Part shown: piece after piece, positions 1 through 8,635 of the stretch
Layout of the letters: each line of letters opens with the position of its first letter
How positions within the stretch are numbered: position 1 is the stretch's first letter
DNA from: Legionella septentrionalis
GTDB taxonomy: Bacteria; Pseudomonadota; Gammaproteobacteria; Legionellales; Legionellaceae
NCBI RefSeq assembly: GCF_003989745.1
Contig: NZ_RZGS01000021.1
Location: 1-42,265 of the forward strand
DNA length: 42,265 nt
Direction: 5' to 3'
Translations under genes and position numbers: made by a program
The notes under the pieces: generated by a model
Databases searched by the model: none
Told to the model about the DNA's origin: nothing
What the model saw: the letters and a program-made list of their open reading frames with translations, nothing else

Positions 1-105
1 GGCGCCAGTATCTCTACTAGCAATTTCTCTATGTACTTCGCTATTCAAAGCGCCCACACAGTTTGTCTTCTATCTTCTTAAGGAACTCGCCAATCTCAGG
101 CAGTG
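1..105 (-). other. rRNA operon leader (5' part of the 16S precursor transcript) with boxA
   Basis: Read on the minus strand, this stretch lies directly downstream of an rrn-type promoter. It contains a boxA-like element (GTTCCTTAAGAA, about 75-86) followed some 20 bases later by AAACTGTGTGGGCGCTTTGAA (about 44-64). The same arrangement occurs in gammaproteobacterial rRNA leaders, where boxA binds the NusB/NusE antitermination complex and the TGTGTGGGC block follows. No protein frame of useful length is open here. The 16S gene itself is not in the window and would lie to the left of position 1. I infer this from motif order and from memory of the E. coli and Pseudomonas leaders, not from an alignment. 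Confidence 0.75.
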
Positions 106-111
106 GTGCGT

Positions 112-185
112 ATTCTACTCACCCAAAGTTCTTTGTCAAATGTTTTTTGCAAACAATTTGAAAATTTTTTTTGAGCAATATCAAC
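112..185 (-). promoter_or_regulatory. Strong rRNA operon promoter with AT-rich UP element
   Basis: On the minus strand TTGACA (139-134) is a perfect -35, separated by 16 bases from TAGAAT (117-112), a 5/6 match to the -10. The -10 is followed by a GC-containing discriminator (ACGCACC). Upstream of the -35, 140-185 is rich in A and T tracts, as expected for an UP element bound by the RNA polymerase alpha subunit. The combination is typical of stringently and growth-rate controlled rrn promoters. Transcription leaves the window at position 1. Confidence 0.75.
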
Positions 186-262
186 GAATAAGCATATTGA
201 GAAATAAATGAGTATTTGAGTCAATCTTATTCTAATTTGCTTCTAAAATACACACAAACGTT

Positions 263-290
263 AGTATAGCACAGCATTGCAAATTGTGTA
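263..290 (-). promoter_or_regulatory. Possible second upstream rrn promoter (P1-like)
   Basis: On the minus strand TACACA (290-285) and TATACT (268-263) are spaced by 16 bases. A TG dinucleotide one base before the -10 makes an extended -10. It lies about 150 bases upstream of the main rrn promoter, matching the tandem P1/P2 layout of many rRNA operons. The -35 matches only 4/6, so this is tentative. The rest of 186-317 is AT-rich and shows nothing else that I can identify. Confidence 0.35.
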
Positions 291-317
291 GAATTTGTGC
301 AAAAATTTTAAATCGCT

Positions 318-806
318 TTAAATACGCTCGTATACGAAAAAAGTTAAGTCATAAGCGTTCTTGTCATCGCGGGGTCTATGGGTTTCATGCACACATTTCC
401 AAATACTTTTTTCTATCTTTGGAAAAAACACATCAGCGCGCTCGAAGCGATGGTGAATTTGAGTTAAATAAATGCGCCGGGCAAGCGGCATTGCTTCTGA
501 AAATACCTTGGCACCACCGATAATCATCGTTTCCGGTTCGTATTGTGTTAGCTGCAGCGCTTCTTGCAATGAATGCACCAGTGTAATGCCTGCAATTTGC
601 AAGGATTGAGAACTAATGACTATATTTTGGCGGCCAGGCAGAGGAACACCGATGGATGCAAACGTTTTTCTCCCCATGATAATGGGTTTGCCCATCGTCA
701 TGGTTTTGAAGTAGTTAAGATCGGCAGGCAAATGACAAAGCAATTTATTTTCACAGCCCAACCCTCTATTTTCATCCATTGCAGCAATCAAGCTCACCAA
801 CCCCAT
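318..806 (-). CDS. folA: Dihydrofolate reductase
   Basis: FolA reduces dihydrofolate to tetrahydrofolate with NADPH in the cytosol, supplying one-carbon carriers for thymidylate, purine and methionine synthesis; it is the trimethoprim target. The product begins MGLVSLIAAMDENRGLG, the usual first strand and loop, followed by the substrate-site LPADLNYFK segment, the cofactor motif MGRKTFASIG (about residues 44-53) and IIGGAKVF near residue 95. At about 162 residues it has the normal length. I place the start at 806 because GGAG lies six bases upstream; an in-frame TTG at 824 has no such site. It is the last gene of the lptD-surA-pdxA-folA series. In E. coli and Pseudomonas, ksgA, apaG and apaH lie between pdxA and folA, and they are absent here. 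Confidence 0.95.
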   Translation of the reverse strand: MGLVSLIAAMDENRGLGCENKLLCHLPADLNYFKTMTMGKPIIMGRKTFASIGVPLPGRQNIVISSQSLQIAGITLVHSLQEALQLTQYEPETMIIGGAKVFSEAMPLARRIYLTQIHHRFERADVFFPKIEKSIWKCVHETHRPRDDKNAYDLTFFVYERI

Positions 807-879
807 ATCCGACTCCACAGGCAAAAAATCTATTATTGCGTGGACCGGAATGAATTAAAAGGAGGTTAAGTGCTTAAGG

Positions 880-1857
880 CTAGAGATGGGTGCGTTGCTT
901 TGCCATATAGGCTGCAGTTTCGACCGCAGCTTTCAGACTGCCATCATCCGCCTTCCCTGTCCCTGCTAATTCTAAGGCGGTTCCATGATCAACCGAGGTA
1001 CGGATGATGGGTAAACCCAAGGTGATATTTACCGCGCAACCAAATCCAGCATATTTCAACACGGGTAATCCTTGATCATGATACATGGTAAGAAAGGCAT
1101 CGCATTCTTTTATATTGTTTGTAGTAAACAAGGTATCGGCTGGGAATGGCCCAAATACAGCCAACCCTTTTTCTTGCAAAAACCGCAGAGCGGGAACAAT
1201 GACTTTAATTTCTTCATTACCTAAATAACCACCTTCGCCAGCGTGTGGGTTAAGGCCTGCCACATAAATTTTAGGATTTTCTATGGCAAAATCTCTTTTC
1301 AATGCAGTATGCAAACAAGAAATGATTTCGATTAACGATTCCATAGTAATACTGGCTGCGACATCTTTTAAGGGCAGGTGGGTAGTTGCCAATGCCACAC
1401 GCATGACTGGACATGCAAGCATCATCACCACAGCTTTGGCTTGGCATTGTGCGGCCAAAAATTCAGTATGCCCCGTGAAAGAATAACCGGCTTGATTAAT
1501 GATCCCCTTATGCACGGGAGCAGTAATCAATGCGGAAAATTCATTCTTTAAACATTGCTGCACGGCAATGCCCAGCATATCCAGGACATAGGGAGCATTT
1601 TGCGAATTGAGTACACCAGCGCTTGGCGTCTCTTTGCAGGGAAATGACCAAACCGTTAAGCTATTTGGTTTTTTTTCAGGCAATATGCCCTCTTGATAGT
1701 CAAAAAACTCAAGGGCTAAACCTAATTGGCGAGCACGTGCTGCCAATAAAGCCTTATCGCCTATAACTACAATCGGTAATTCATGCCCGGCCAAACTCAA
1801 GCATAAGTCCGGGCCTATACCGGCAGGTTCTCCGCTGCTGACCAGCAGCGGTTTCAT
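880..1857 (-). CDS. pdxA: 4-hydroxythreonine-4-phosphate dehydrogenase
   Basis: PdxA oxidises 4-phosphohydroxy-L-threonine with NAD+. The product loses CO2 and is condensed by PdxJ into pyridoxine 5'-phosphate, in the DXP-dependent vitamin B6 pathway. The 325-residue length matches the family (about 330). Visible signatures are SSGEPAGIGPDL at the N-terminus and three segments carrying the metal-binding histidines: TGHTEFLA, NPHAGEGGYLG and MYHDQGLPVLKY. The conserved TSVDHGTALELAGTG block lies near the C-terminus. Its ATG overlaps the stop of surA by four bases (ATGA), so the two are probably translationally coupled. Confidence 0.96.
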   Translation of the reverse strand: MKPLLVSSGEPAGIGPDLCLSLAGHELPIVVIGDKALLAARARQLGLALEFFDYQEGILPEKKPNSLTVWSFPCKETPSAGVLNSQNAPYVLDMLGIAVQQCLKNEFSALITAPVHKGIINQAGYSFTGHTEFLAAQCQAKAVVMMLACPVMRVALATTHLPLKDVAASITMESLIEIISCLHTALKRDFAIENPKIYVAGLNPHAGEGGYLGNEEIKVIVPALRFLQEKGLAVFGPFPADTLFTTNNIKECDAFLTMYHDQGLPVLKYAGFGCAVNITLGLPIIRTSVDHGTALELAGTGKADDGSLKAAVETAAYMAKQRTHL

Positions 1858-3131
1858 GCCAATTCCTTATCCAAAATATTCAAGTAAGCGTCAGCACGTA
1901 AATGTTGCTGCCAATTTTGGACTGCTTCAGTAAACTTGCGCTGTTGCAAAAATTGGTGAACTTGCTGCCTTTGAAAGGCTTGAGAATCATCGACTGTTTT
2001 GCGCTCCAGCACTTCAATCAAGTGCCAGCCAAACAATGACTTCACCGGCTTGCTCACTTTGTGTAAAGGTAAGGCATTCATTGCCTTGGCAAATTGTGGA
2101 ACCAATTCTTCCGCGGTAACCCAACCCAAATCGCCTCCTTTCACAGCGCTGGCGGCATCCAAGGAATATTGCTTAGCCATGACGGCAAAATCTTTTCCCG
2201 ACTTCAATTGCTCATAAATATTGTTGATCTGCCTAATTGCTTCTGCTTCCGTCATGTTGGCATCTTGTTTCAATAAAATATGGCGGACGTGCGTCTTAAC
2301 CACTTCATGATGATCTTGTTTACCGCCTAGAGCCACCAATTTGATCAATTGGAAGCCGTTGCCGGTGCGAATAGGCCCTGCCACTTGGCCGACTTTCATA
2401 TTCACCACCTTATCTGCAAAAACTTCCGGCAATTCAGCTAAATTGCGCTCACCAAGATCACCCCCTTCCAGCGCATATTCGCCACTTGATTCGGCAATCG
2501 CCAAACGCGTGAAATCTTCGCCCTGTTTAATTTTTTTCAATAAAGCTTGTGCCTTATCGCGTGCTTTTTTCAATTGGTCAGTGGTGGGTTCTTCCGGCAA
2601 GGGAATAACAATATTTTGCAAATGGTAAACTTGATTTTTCTTGTTGTTCAAGGATGTTTTAATGTAATCCTCAACTTGCTGGGATGAGACTACAATATCC
2701 TGGCCTATGGCTTTTTGCTGCACGCGGGCAATTAACATTTCCTTCCGAATATTTTCCCTATAAGTTTTCCAATCCATGCCTTGTCGCTCCACTTCCTGGC
2801 GTAGCTGCGTCAGTGTCAAATCATTCGTGGCAGCAATTTTTCCTATCGCTTCATTTAATTCAACATTATCGATGGTTAAATTATTATTTTTAGCAATCTG
2901 CAATTGTAAGTTAATATCAATCAAATGCTGTAATACCTGCTTGCGAAGTACTTGCTCGTCTGGCATGGCCATATTCTTAGCCATCATTTGTTTTTTTAAT
3001 ATGCTGAGCTGAGCGGCCAATTCGCTTGCAGTAATTACATCGTCATTGACAACAGCCACGACCTTGTCCAAAGGTTCGGCAAAGACTAAGGCGGATAACA
3101 GCATAAATAGAATTAGGATGTGCTTTCGCAT
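1854..3131 (-). CDS. surA: Periplasmic peptidyl-prolyl isomerase/chaperone SurA
   Basis: SurA escorts unfolded outer-membrane proteins, LptD among them, through the periplasm to the BAM complex. The product has a signal peptide (MRKHILILFMLLSALVFAEP), an N-terminal chaperone domain starting LDKVVAVVNDDVITASEL, and two parvulin domains at roughly residues 170-270 and 280-380. Both carry the GGDLG signature and LFGWHLIEVLE-type ends. Length is 425 residues against 428 in E. coli. GAGG sits seven bases before the ATG. The 283-base gap from lptD suggests it may have its own promoter in addition to read-through. Confidence 0.95.
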   Translation of the reverse strand: MRKHILILFMLLSALVFAEPLDKVVAVVNDDVITASELAAQLSILKKQMMAKNMAMPDEQVLRKQVLQHLIDINLQLQIAKNNNLTIDNVELNEAIGKIAATNDLTLTQLRQEVERQGMDWKTYRENIRKEMLIARVQQKAIGQDIVVSSQQVEDYIKTSLNNKKNQVYHLQNIVIPLPEEPTTDQLKKARDKAQALLKKIKQGEDFTRLAIAESSGEYALEGGDLGERNLAELPEVFADKVVNMKVGQVAGPIRTGNGFQLIKLVALGGKQDHHEVVKTHVRHILLKQDANMTEAEAIRQINNIYEQLKSGKDFAVMAKQYSLDAASAVKGGDLGWVTAEELVPQFAKAMNALPLHKVSKPVKSLFGWHLIEVLERKTVDDSQAFQRQQVHQFLQQRKFTEAVQNWQQHLRADAYLNILDKELA

Positions 3132-3145
3132 GTCATGTCCTCATT

Positions 3146-3182
3146 ATTATAACTTCAGCGTCTGTATTCCAAAGAAATTATA
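3146..3182 (-). promoter_or_regulatory. Possible surA-pdxA-folA promoter (two TATAAT hexamers)
   Basis: Two perfect TATAAT hexamers occur on the minus strand (3182-3177 and 3151-3146) 15-50 bases before the surA start. The nearer one has TTGGAA 15 bases upstream. The -35 elements are weak. Further up, a 9-bp inverted repeat (3201-3209 with 3233-3241, 23-base loop) falls in the lptD-surA gap. I infer promoter function from position and -10 matches only. Confidence 0.35.
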
Positions 3183-3414
3183 AGAACTTGATTAAGTTTA
3201 ATTTTGTACTTCATAGCAACTTCGTCAAATGGGTACAAAATATACCATTATCACTGATTTCTGAACTAATCCAGACTCAGGCAAATTTTTGATGCTGCAA
3301 TTTAGGGTATTCAATCGCAAATTACAAGCAAATTTGCTTAATTTAAATCCAAAGAGTTCAATGCAAAGGAATAAGCACTTGCATGAGGGTTCGCAAAGTT
3401 TAACGGCTTGCCTG

Positions 3415-6153
3415 TCAGTGGCGGAATATATCCGCATAAGTAGGCAAATAACTGCGGATAATGGTAGTAGGATCGCCGCTGGCTGCAGAACCCAAACCTT
3501 TAAGCAAAATCTGCAAATATACGTTGTTCGTGTATTGCGGGGTCAAGGTATTGGGAGTCAGGCTTCTAAACGTGCGTCCTCCCAGTAAACGGATAGCCCA
3601 ACAGCAGGTATCATATTGCAATCCGGCAAAGCCCATCATGCTGTAATGTTTGCTGATGTTATAACTATAGGCACCCAGCCCGCTCCATTTCTCGGTAAAC
3701 GGTAATGCCGCAGAAATATTGGCTTGATGCAATGCATTATCTTGAATGCCACTGTTCGCGACTTGAGTCACATCTCCGTTAACCAAATAAGAATAACCAA
3801 AATTAAGGATCTGGTTTGCTGCCGGCTGATAATGAAAATTCAAATTGCCATTATTAGTCGCATGCGTGTAAACATCCCACACATAATCACCGCTGACCAT
3901 CCATGCCGGATTGACCCGATAAACGGCGCGTGAGGCAATGGGCGAAGATTTTGCCACAGGCGATAAATACCCCAAAGTTAACGGATTATCTGCGCAATTT
4001 CCTTGTTTGTTATAGCAAAGTTGTACACGCCGATCGGAAAAATAACGGATTTGCCCAATGGAAAAACTGGCTTTTTCCTTACCCGTATCCTCGGCTAGCC
4101 AACGGCTGGTTAAGGCATAGGAAAGTTGGTTGGCATCGCCAATCCTATCAAAACCAGAAAAACGGTTGGTGCGGAATAATTGATCATAATTAAAAATCAT
4201 ATATGCGGAATCATATACAGGGATGGGAGTTTGATCATGATAAGGCACGTATAAGTAAAATAACCTGGGTTCTAAGGTTTGCGTATAATTTTGCCCCATT
4301 ACCCGCGTAAAGCGTTCAAAAAATAAACCGCCATCCACGTCATAGCGGGGAATCGTGCGATTAAAATTTTGGGAAGGCATGAATGCACCATAAGTGGTGT
4401 CATAGGCATAGGGTGAATCATAAGAGCGGTAAGACAGGCTATAAGGATTAAAGGTGGTATTATATGCCCCATAATGCACATCGTAATAATTTTCCACTAA
4501 CTGCGCTTCAGGAGTCACATACCCCCATGATTTAAAATGCGGGAATGCAATCGTCGGATTTAAGTGAAAACGCGGTCCCTCAGGCTGTGGTAGGTTTTTG
4601 GCCGGCCAATTAAAATAATCAAATTGCCCTAGCAAATTAACTTCTGCATTCAGAGGCAATTCATTATAAATACCTTGGGCACGCAATTGCGGCAAACGTT
4701 CATAGACGTCTGAAATAACGGATTGATTAACAGGATGCAAGGTTTGATAACTTTGCAACATCCCGTAAAATAACCAATGATCCGTGGTATACGTTAAATT
4801 TCCCTGCCGCAGCAATTGATTTTGCGTCAAAATTGCCAAGTTGGTGCTGAAATCCTGCAAATAATAATCATCTGAAACTTGTTGATAATTAACCCCCAGG
4901 CTTAAATTGGGTGTAAATTGCGTGCTTTCATGCACCATAAATGTCCAGCGATCGGTGGATTGCCCGCGCAAGCTTGGAAATTGACTGCTGTTTTCATGCA
5001 AAAAATCGGCGAAAGCCCGATCATGTGGCAAAAAATGAGCACTTAAAGTACCGATTGAGTTGGCAGTGAGAAAGCGGAAATCGCCTCCCATCATCAACCC
5101 GCGCCGGCCATATACATGCGGAATAATCGTTGCATCATAATTCGGAGCAATATTCCAATAATAAGGAAGACCGAAATCAAACCCACCCACATTGGTATAG
5201 CCATATATTGGCAATAAAAAACCGGACTTACGTTGTTTTGAAGTTGGAAAAGTTAAATAAGGCGTGTATAAAAGTGGCCAATCATTAACTCTCAATACGG
5301 CATTACGCGCAACCCCGGTAGCGTTTGCATCATCCAAAGTGATTTCCTGAGCTTCAATCTGCCAAGCTCTGTCTTGTGGGGCACACGTCGTATAAGTGGC
5401 TTGCCGTAATAAATAATCCCGGTTGGCAAAACGTTCAATTAAGCTTGCTCTACCCCAAGCCGGCAATACTGCTCCCGCCTGGCTGCTGCTAAAACGATAT
5501 AGCACATCTTCTATGCGTCCGGAATTATCTTGCGGGTTAATGACAGCACGCCTTGCAATCATCAATCGATCCGGCTCGCGATAGCGTACCTCACCGATTA
5601 ATTCAATTTGCTGTATTTTATTTGTTTTTGGATCACGAAAAATATAAGCTGTTTTAGCATTAACAATGCGCTGTGTTTCTTGTATCTCCACGCGGCCTGT
5701 TAACTGCGAGCGCCCCTCGGCATGAAATGATGCTTCATCCGCCAAAATGTAAATTTCGTTTTCGGGTAGTGGCGTTATAGGCAGCGACTCATAATAACCT
5801 TCGCAAACATTGGATTCCTGAGTAATTTGCCAACCCAGGCATTGCGCAAAACGTGCCCGCAAAGAAGAATCCAACGGAGCATCACGGGTGACAACGCAAG
5901 CTTGTACCGCTTCCCTTGCCATGGTTGAACCAATGTTTACCTGCGCTCTTAATCCCGTGTGCAGCCACAAAGCCACGCCGGTAAGGCTTAAATAAGCGCA
6001 TATAGCCGTCCAATTTATTAAAAAAACTGAACCCAAGCGTCCAAACCTTGCTTTTATTTTGGCTGCAAGTAATGTTGTACCCAAGAGCATGACCACTAAT
6101 ACAAAGCTAAAGACGGTTAGCGTATAATAAAGCTTTATAGTTTTCACCATCAT
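3415..6153 (-). CDS. lptD: LPS-assembly protein LptD
   Basis: LptD is the outer-membrane beta-barrel that, with LptE as plug, inserts lipopolysaccharide into the outer leaflet. Using the longest frame (943 residues from 6246), the periplasmic jellyroll domain starts near residue 148 (CEGYYESLPITPLP) and the barrel follows. The cysteines of the disulfide network are present: C148, a TTCAPQ cysteine in the middle, and the C-terminal pair C881-C882 in DTCCWAIRL. The start is uncertain. 6246 would overlap the divergent amgK by 65 bases, so I prefer the ATG at 6153 (or 6150). Either way the N-terminus has two hydrophobic segments (about residues 39-62 and 75-95) instead of one short signal peptide, which is unusual. 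SurA, an LptD chaperone, is encoded next door. Confidence 0.93.
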   Translation of the reverse strand: MMVKTIKLYYTLTVFSFVLVVMLLGTTLLAAKIKARFGRLGSVFLINWTAICAYLSLTGVALWLHTGLRAQVNIGSTMAREAVQACVVTRDAPLDSSLRARFAQCLGWQITQESNVCEGYYESLPITPLPENEIYILADEASFHAEGRSQLTGRVEIQETQRIVNAKTAYIFRDPKTNKIQQIELIGEVRYREPDRLMIARRAVINPQDNSGRIEDVLYRFSSSQAGAVLPAWGRASLIERFANRDYLLRQATYTTCAPQDRAWQIEAQEITLDDANATGVARNAVLRVNDWPLLYTPYLTFPTSKQRKSGFLLPIYGYTNVGGFDFGLPYYWNIAPNYDATIIPHVYGRRGLMMGGDFRFLTANSIGTLSAHFLPHDRAFADFLHENSSQFPSLRGQSTDRWTFMVHESTQFTPNLSLGVNYQQVSDDYYLQDFSTNLAILTQNQLLRQGNLTYTTDHWLFYGMLQSYQTLHPVNQSVISDVYERLPQLRAQGIYNELPLNAEVNLLGQFDYFNWPAKNLPQPEGPRFHLNPTIAFPHFKSWGYVTPEAQLVENYYDVHYGAYNTTFNPYSLSYRSYDSPYAYDTTYGAFMPSQNFNRTIPRYDVDGGLFFERFTRVMGQNYTQTLEPRLFYLYVPYHDQTPIPVYDSAYMIFNYDQLFRTNRFSGFDRIGDANQLSYALTSRWLAEDTGKEKASFSIGQIRYFSDRRVQLCYNKQGNCADNPLTLGYLSPVAKSSPIASRAVYRVNPAWMVSGDYVWDVYTHATNNGNLNFHYQPAANQILNFGYSYLVNGDVTQVANSGIQDNALHQANISAALPFTEKWSGLGAYSYNISKHYSMMGFAGLQYDTCCWAIRLLGGRTFRSLTPNTLTPQYTNNVYLQILLKGLGSAASGDPTTIIRSYLPTYADIFRH

Positions 6154-6181
6154 CAAGCCCAGTGAGGGCAGGAAGTATACC

Positions 6182-7183
6182 ATGCACGCAAGGCAAAGCG
6201 CACTTAACAATTGGCTTAAACGCATTTTAGGCACAGGGACTTTCACGTTAACAACCTTGGCAGGAGATGCCAGTTTCCGCCGCTATTATCGACTCTTTCA
6301 TGAAAATCGTTCCTATGTAGTAATGGATGCTCCCCCTGAAAAAGAAAACATCCTGCCTTTTATGCAAATTGGCAATGCATTGCGTAATCAAGGGATTCAT
6401 ACGCCTTATCAGTACGCAGCGGATTCTGAACAAGGTTTTATTTTATTGGAAGATTTAGGCGATCAGTTACTGTTAAGCGTTTTGACTGCAGACTCTGTAA
6501 ATGCCTTATATCAATCCGCTATGCAACTCCTGCTTCGTCTGCAACAATGCCCCGTTGCTACTCCTCAATTACCCTCATTCGATAAATCGTTTATGTTACA
6601 AGAATTGCATCTATTTCGGCAGTGGTTTTTATCTTTGTATCTAGATTTGCACTTAACCCTTGCTGAAGAAGAAATCATCACAGCGTGCTTTGCAACGCTT
6701 AGTGAAGACATTGCAAAACAGCCACGCGTGTTTATCCATCGTGATTATCATTCGCGAAATTTGATTTTAACCGGCGATATTAAAAATCCAGATTTAGGCG
6801 TCATTGACTTCCAGGATGCAATGCAAGGGCCATTTACTTATGATTTGGTGTCTTTGCTGAAAGATTGCTATATCCAGTGGCCGCGTGAACAAATTCTCAA
6901 CTGGGTACAATTTTTTTATCAAAAGCTCCCTGAAGTCCAGACCTGGACTCTTGCTGAATTTATTAAAGCATTTGATTTCTGCGGCTTGCAACGCCATTTA
7001 AAAGTACTTGGCGTATTTAGCCGCCTGCATTTGCGCGACCATAAGTCCGGATATCTGCAAGACTTACCCTTAACATTTAACTATGTAATGGCATGCTTGG
7101 AAAGTTACCCGCAATTTTTACCTTTTTATCACCTGATGCAGCAAAAAATTTTTCCATCATTCATTGAGAAACAACCACAATGA
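6182..7183 (+). CDS. amgK: N-acetylmuramate/N-acetylglucosamine anomeric kinase
   Basis: This 333-residue protein of the aminoglycoside phosphotransferase (APH) fold has the kinase motifs HRDYHSRN (catalytic D188) and IDFQDA (Mg-binding D209). By gene order it is AmgK, which phosphorylates recycled MurNAc at C1, the first step of the anhMurNAc-to-UDP-MurNAc shunt that bypasses de novo synthesis and MurA (the fosfomycin target). In Pseudomonas the same pair lies beside lptD, as here. AGGAAG lies six bases before the ATG. The stop overlaps the start of murU (ATGA), indicating coupled translation. The general annotation would be phosphotransferase; the specific role comes mainly from the murU partner. 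Confidence 0.88.
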   Translation: MHARQSALNNWLKRILGTGTFTLTTLAGDASFRRYYRLFHENRSYVVMDAPPEKENILPFMQIGNALRNQGIHTPYQYAADSEQGFILLEDLGDQLLLSVLTADSVNALYQSAMQLLLRLQQCPVATPQLPSFDKSFMLQELHLFRQWFLSLYLDLHLTLAEEEIITACFATLSEDIAKQPRVFIHRDYHSRNLILTGDIKNPDLGVIDFQDAMQGPFTYDLVSLLKDCYIQWPREQILNWVQFFYQKLPEVQTWTLAEFIKAFDFCGLQRHLKVLGVFSRLHLRDHKSGYLQDLPLTFNYVMACLESYPQFLPFYHLMQQKIFPSFIEKQPQ

Positions 7184-7860
7184 AAACAGCTATGATTTTA
7201 GCGGCTGGCCGCGGCGAACGCTTAAGACCTATCACCGAGCAAAAACCCAAAGCTTTGTGTACAGTGCATGGCATCCCTTTGCTTGCACATCATATTACAA
7301 ATCTCGTGCGTGCAGGATTTAACAAATTGATAATTAATCACGCCTATCTGGGTGGACAAATTCGCCAATACGTAGGCAATGGTGGACGTTGGGGTATTGA
7401 AATTCATTACTCTCCAGAACCTCCTGGCGGACTTGAGACAGGTGGCGGCATTGCCCAAGCCTTGCATTTACTAGGAACAGAACCCTTTTTGACTGTCAAT
7501 GCAGACATTCACACAGATTATAAGTTTGCAGATTTGAGCTTGCCTGAACACAGCTTAGTCCATCTCGTTCTAGTCGATAAACCTGCCTATAGCCGGCAAG
7601 GGGATTTTGGTTTGCTTGGCTCGCGGCTTATCAACGAAGATAAACATTATACGTTTACTGGCATTGCCTGCTATCACCCTGATTTTTTCCGGGCTGCACC
7701 CATTGGACGATATTCCGTGGCCCCATTATGGCGTGAAGCAGCCAGAAAACAGCAGGCGACGGGAGAGGTTTATAGTGGGCGCTGGTTTGATATTGGTTCT
7801 CCTGAGCGTTTGTTGGCTGCCAATGGGTTATGCAGTAAAACATTATTGCAGGTATCTTGA
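7180..7860 (+). CDS. murU: N-acetylmuramate alpha-1-phosphate uridylyltransferase
   Basis: A 226-residue nucleotidyltransferase with the sugar-nucleotide signature MILAAGRGERLRPIT and KPKAL at the N-terminus (UTP binding), then a NADIHTDY segment with the metal-binding aspartate. MurU joins UTP to MurNAc-1-phosphate to make UDP-MurNAc, completing the recycling begun by AmgK. Length matches Pseudomonas MurU and is much shorter than bifunctional GlmU, which argues against that assignment. It overlaps amgK by four bases and ends 47 bases before the convergent gene at 7907. Confidence 0.88.
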   Translation: MKTAMILAAGRGERLRPITEQKPKALCTVHGIPLLAHHITNLVRAGFNKLIINHAYLGGQIRQYVGNGGRWGIEIHYSPEPPGGLETGGGIAQALHLLGTEPFLTVNADIHTDYKFADLSLPEHSLVHLVLVDKPAYSRQGDFGLLGSRLINEDKHYTFTGIACYHPDFFRAAPIGRYSVAPLWREAARKQQATGEVYSGRWFDIGSPERLLAANGLCSKTLLQVS

Positions 7861-7906
7861 GGTATGCCGGGTATCATCACTCCTTAGCCGGCATACTAAA
7901 TTTGCC

Positions 7907-8596
7907 TTAACCGGGAGTCGGTGCTTCTTCTTCTCTGGCTTCTTGCGTTGGTTCCGGATACGCATGGCGCTGTAAAGAAAAATTGATAGAATCATTATTT
8001 TTATGGATAAATTGTGCGAATCCTTTATTTGCATCTTCAAGTAAATCACCAAATTCAGCAGAAGATATTTTTAATGGTTGCCCCTGCTCTTGGCGAAGTT
8101 CCCCTGCTTCATCAACATGATAAATAACGCCACCTTTACTGATTAAATTATTGCCGGCTAACCATGCATTAAATAATTTATCCATGGCCGCAACTGTGGT
8201 TTCATCAGCATCCACACCATCACTGGTATAACCGCGGATAATTTGCGAATCCTGGCTGATGGCAAAATGGAAAGCAATCTCCGTCTTTTCAATGGTTTTG
8301 GCTGCATCTGCTGCCAGATTTTGATGCAAATTCTGGAAACTGGAAGGCATGCGCGTATCACCACTCCAGGGGGAAGTAGCGGACTCTTTCTGCCATGCAA
8401 TATTTTCGGCAAAGTTGCCTATTTCGCTGGCAATTGCAGGCATGTTCTTGCCTAATCCTGCTTTACTCAATACTTCATTAAACTGGGTATAAAAATACCC
8501 GGAAGCTTCCGAAGTCGTTGCAATTTCCATTATTTTATATAAGGAAGCCGTACTGGGTAGTGTACCGCCTTGCAAGCGAGCCGATTCTAATGCCAT
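7907..8596 (-). CDS. Hypothetical protein with acidic C-terminal tail
   Basis: I do not recognise this 229-residue protein. It has no signal peptide or membrane segment and reads as a soluble, mainly helical protein: NLAADAAKTIEKTEIAF, then a mixed central part and an SSAEFGDLLEDANKGFAQFI helix. The last residues, QEAREEEAPTPG, form a short glutamate cluster like the E-block found near the C-terminus of many Dot/Icm type IV substrates in Legionella and Coxiella. AAGG lies seven bases before the ATG. Its own promoter region contains an inverted repeat (8636-8657). Being a secreted effector is an inference from the tail alone. Confidence 0.7.
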   Translation of the reverse strand: MALESARLQGGTLPSTASLYKIMEIATTSEASGYFYTQFNEVLSKAGLGKNMPAIASEIGNFAENIAWQKESATSPWSGDTRMPSSFQNLHQNLAADAAKTIEKTEIAFHFAISQDSQIIRGYTSDGVDADETTVAAMDKLFNAWLAGNNLISKGGVIYHVDEAGELRQEQGQPLKISSAEFGDLLEDANKGFAQFIHKNNDSINFSLQRHAYPEPTQEAREEEAPTPG

Positions 8597-8635
8597 TTCG
8601 TTACCTTGGTTGAATTTTTATAAATTATAGCAAAT

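Noticed and set aside
41-118. Minus-strand frame of about 25 codons (EYAPLPEIGEFLKKIEDKL...) near the left edge
   Set aside because: First suspected as the end of a protein, but the DNA matches an rRNA leader with boxA downstream of an rrn promoter.
573-869. 98-codon frame opposite folA
   Set aside because: Entirely antisense to a clear dihydrofolate reductase gene; no motif and no ribosome site.
3225-3437. 70-codon minus frame between lptD and surA
   Set aside because: Overlaps the lptD end, has no ribosome site and resembles nothing known.
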